Assembly: GCA_963744225.1 (NCBI GenBank)
Contig: CAVUSV010000003.1
Span: forward strand, 682,001 to 746,000
Direction: 5' to 3'
Source of the DNA: Bog-473 sp963744225
GTDB taxonomy: Bacteria > Actinomycetota > Acidimicrobiia > Acidimicrobiales > RAAP-2
DNA length: 64,000 nucleotides
Below, in pieces: positions 62,070 to 64,000 of this stretch. Each line of letters begins with the position of its first letter. The first letter of the stretch is position 1. A model generated the notes under the pieces. That model was not told the DNA's origin. It saw nothing but the letters and a program-made list of their open reading frames with translations, and made no database searches. The position numbers were made by a program, and so were the translations under genes.

Positions 62070-63416
62070 TCAGAAGGCTCCAGAGCGGCCTCGGCGCCGC
62101 AGGGTGGAGTCGACGGCCACCGCGACGAGAAGAACGGCAGCCGTGGCAATGTCCGTCCCGGCCGTGCTGATGTTGAGCAGGGCCAGCCCGTTGGTGAGCG
62201 TGGCGATGACCAGGCCACCGAGGAGCGGGTGGATGGGCTTGCCATGCCCGCCGAAGAGGCTGGCCCCGCCGATCACGGCCGCGGCGACCGCGTAGAGCAC
62301 GTAGGTGCCGCCGTCGAACCCGACGGAAATGGAGCCCAAGCGCGACGCGTACACCACCGCAGCGAGTCCGGCGGTGAAGCTGCACAGCGCGAAGGCGGCG
62401 GTGCGGATTCTGGCCACGTGGATGCCGGCGCGCCGGGCTGCTTCGGGGCTGGCGCCGATCGCATAGATGTACCGGCCGAGCCGCGTGCGGGCCAGAAGGA
62501 ACGATTGGGCCACCAGCACGACGAGCACGAAGGGGATCACCCACGGGACCCCTTCCACCGGGACCAGGGTGCCCCGGTTCAGGTTGCAGACGTAGACGAG
62601 GACCACGCCGGCGACGGCTACGGCGCCGACAGTCAGGAGCGTGATGCTCAACGGAGGCGCAGAAAGCCCCTTGGCCCGTCTTCGCGCCGTGCGAACAACC
62701 TCACCCGCGCCGTAGAGCGCGACGAGCGCGACGAGCAGGATCCAACCCGCCGCGGGGCTCATGGTGCCGCTGACGAGATCGTCGATGACCTTGTTCGAGA
62801 CCGTGATCACGCCGCCGACGGCGCCTTTGTCCACGTTGAAGACATAAATGAGGACGCCCTGCCAGCCGAGGAGTCCGGCCAGGGTCACGACGAAAGAGGG
62901 GATCTTGAGCCTGGTGATGATCGTGCCTTGGAACGCGCCGATGATCAGGCAGGCGATCATCCCGACGATGATCCCGGCCCACCAGACCCAGTTCTGCGGG
63001 GCGCCGATGAGGGCCATTGAGATCGAGGCTCCGACCGCGCCCACGAATCCGACGGAGAGGTCGATCTCGCTCAGGATCAGGGCGTAGAGCTCGGCCATGC
63101 CCAGGAGGATGATGAACGTTGCCTGGACGAACAGATTGACCATGTTGGTCGCCGTCAGGAACGAGCTCGACTGCACCTCGAAGAAGATGGAGATCACGAG
63201 GAGTCCGGCGATGATGGGGAGGGCACCGCTCTCGCCACCTCGGATTCGCTTCCACCAGGCTCGGAGGTAGTCGCCCAGCGATTGCGCCAGGACATCGGGG
63301 GCGAGGACGACGAGCGCGTCGGGCTCGAGCGCGCTGTTCATCTCGGTCGTGTCCTCGGTGGGTACGTCGTCCGGGCTCTCGCCGGATGCCAGCGGTTCGT
63401 CGATGGTGTCAGTCAT
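62070..63416 (-). CDS. Sugar ABC transporter permease (XylH/RbsC type)
   Basis: 448 residues. After an acidic N-terminus of about 65 residues come about 10-12 membrane helices of the BPD_transp_2 family: NMVNLFVQATFIILLGMAELYALI, SEIDLSVGFVGAVGAS, PSFVVTLAGLLGWQGVLIYV, RAGIHVARIRTAAFALCS and GASLFGGHGKPIHPLLGG. SEIDLSVG and the long length point to the XylH branch. Imports a sugar together with the ATPase upstream, 7 bases away. Confidence 0.88.
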   Translation of the reverse strand: MTDTIDEPLASGESPDDVPTEDTTEMNSALEPDALVVLAPDVLAQSLGDYLRAWWKRIRGGESGALPIIAGLLVISIFFEVQSSSFLTATNMVNLFVQATFIILLGMAELYALILSEIDLSVGFVGAVGASISMALIGAPQNWVWWAGIIVGMIACLIIGAFQGTIITRLKIPSFVVTLAGLLGWQGVLIYVFNVDKGAVGGVITVSNKVIDDLVSGTMSPAAGWILLVALVALYGAGEVVRTARRRAKGLSAPPLSITLLTVGAVAVAGVVLVYVCNLNRGTLVPVEGVPWVIPFVLVVLVAQSFLLARTRLGRYIYAIGASPEAARRAGIHVARIRTAAFALCSFTAGLAAVVYASRLGSISVGFDGGTYVLYAVAAAVIGGASLFGGHGKPIHPLLGGLVIATLTNGLALLNISTAGTDIATAAVLLVAVAVDSTLRRRGRSGAF

Positions 63417-63423
63417 CGTCCCG

Positions 63424-64000
63424 TCAAACCGCCTCTCGAGTGAGCCGGCCGGTCGTCATGTACTCGACGACGGATTGGCGGTCGAAGTCCTCCGCCGGCC
63501 CTTGGGCCACCATCTGGCCGAGGTACAAGACCACGATCCGGTCGGCCACTTCGAACACGTCGTTCAGGTTGTGCGAGACGACGAGCACAGCGGTGCCCTG
63601 GCTCGACAGGCGTTTGATCAGATCAAGCACCATGCGCGTCTGGGCGACGCCCAGCGCGGCCGTGGGCTCGTCCATGATCACGAGCTTGGCCGCTTGCATG
63701 ACCGCCTTGGCGACAGCGACCGACTGACGCTGACCACCGGAAAGGGAGGCGACCGGCTGGCGGATCGACCGTATCGTCGTCACATGGAGGTCGGCGAGCA
63801 CCTTTCGTGCTTCGATCTCCATCGTGGTCTCGTCGAGAAGCCGGTAGCGCAATTTCTCGTGCCCGAGGAACATGTTCTGGACGATGTCGAGGTTGTCGCA
63901 CAGCGCGAGGTCTTGGTAGATCGTCGTGATCCCGAGCGCTTCGGCATCGTTGGGGGAGTGCGGGTGGACAGGTTTGCCCTCCCAGTAAATCTCTCCCTCC
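63424..64000 (-). CDS. Sugar ABC transporter ATPase (XylG/RbsA type), 5' end outside window
   Basis: 192 residues visible, open to the window edge. Q-loop region ITTIYQDLALCDNLDIVQNMF, signature LSGGQRQSVAVAKAV, Walker B LVIMDEPTAALGVAQ, and VVSHNLNDVFEVADRIVVL (H-loop). The Walker A lies beyond 64000. Only one ATPase domain is seen, so it may be the single-domain XylG-like form or the second half of a double one; the acidic-free end (SVVEYMTTGRLTREAV) suits a complete C-terminus. Operon with the permease downstream. Confidence 0.85.
   Translation of the reverse strand, partial: EGEIYWEGKPVHPHSPNDAEALGITTIYQDLALCDNLDIVQNMFLGHEKLRYRLLDETTMEIEARKVLADLHVTTIRSIRQPVASLSGGQRQSVAVAKAVMQAAKLVIMDEPTAALGVAQTRMVLDLIKRLSSQGTAVLVVSHNLNDVFEVADRIVVLYLGQMVAQGPAEDFDRQSVVEYMTTGRLTREAV

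Overview
The window is a GC-rich stretch of an actinobacterial chromosome. The best guess is class Acidimicrobiia. This rests on tandem 42-residue GYWLVATDGGIF.FGDA repeats in secreted proteins, a B12-dependent (class II) ribonucleotide reductase, many ATGA/GTGA stop-start overlaps and the strong GC bias. The class is an inference; the sequence contains no rRNA or other marker that would prove it. I found no tRNA, rRNA, CRISPR array, prophage or insertion sequence.

Layout. 1-2.3 kb: a queA-SDR-SufR-like regulator operon behind an extended -10 promoter that carries a palindrome. 2.3-6.1 kb: a large secreted Ig-repeat protein and glycerol kinase. 6.2-9.3 kb: nrdJ behind a sigma70-type promoter with two NrdR-type boxes. 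9.3-12.4 kb: a secreted NlpC/P60 peptidoglycan hydrolase with 42-residue repeats, divergent from an enoyl-CoA hydratase and a coiled-coil protein. 12.5-18.1 kb: a two-component system (histidine kinase and OmpR-type regulator) divergent from a lipoprotein, membrane-fusion protein, ABC ATPase and MacB-type permease operon; the space between them has two oppositely oriented direct-repeat boxes of the kind OmpR/PhoB regulators bind. 18-20 kb: small proteins. 20.3-25.0 kb: a tight operon of SDR, amidohydrolase, acetoacetate-decarboxylase-like enzyme, second amidohydrolase and methyltransferase, with a 15-bp palindrome just ahead of it. This looks like a catabolic pathway of unknown substrate.

25-44 kb is an exopolysaccharide locus. 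Eleven overlapping or closely spaced minus-strand genes encode a polyprenyl-phosphate sugar transferase, Wzz-like protein, Wzy-like polymerase, Wzx-like flippase and seven glycosyltransferases. Around them are a further glycosyltransferase on the plus strand, a hexapeptide acetyltransferase, a methyltransferase and a secreted repeat protein whose C-terminal domain may act on the polymer. 44-57.5 kb holds metabolic genes (alpha/beta hydrolase, cupin, acyl-CoA dehydrogenase, NDH-2, Nudix, aldo/keto reductase, ArfB, SurE, aldose epimerase, SDR, MpaB-like, PanE-like) and a third secreted repeat protein with a glycoside-hydrolase domain. A 182-bp tandem duplication lies between arfB and surE. 57.8-64 kb: a sulfatase, a small membrane protein, an anchored PQQ-type beta-propeller, and a sugar ABC permease and ATPase that run off the window.

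A feature to keep in mind throughout: at least fifteen single-base frameshifts break otherwise well conserved genes (nrdJ four times, the 55.7-57.5 kb hydrolase three times, and eight others once each). They cluster at 7-17 kb and 48-57.5 kb and mostly fall in short homopolymers or GC repeats. I read most of them as sequence or assembly errors rather than real decay, and give each such gene as one span.
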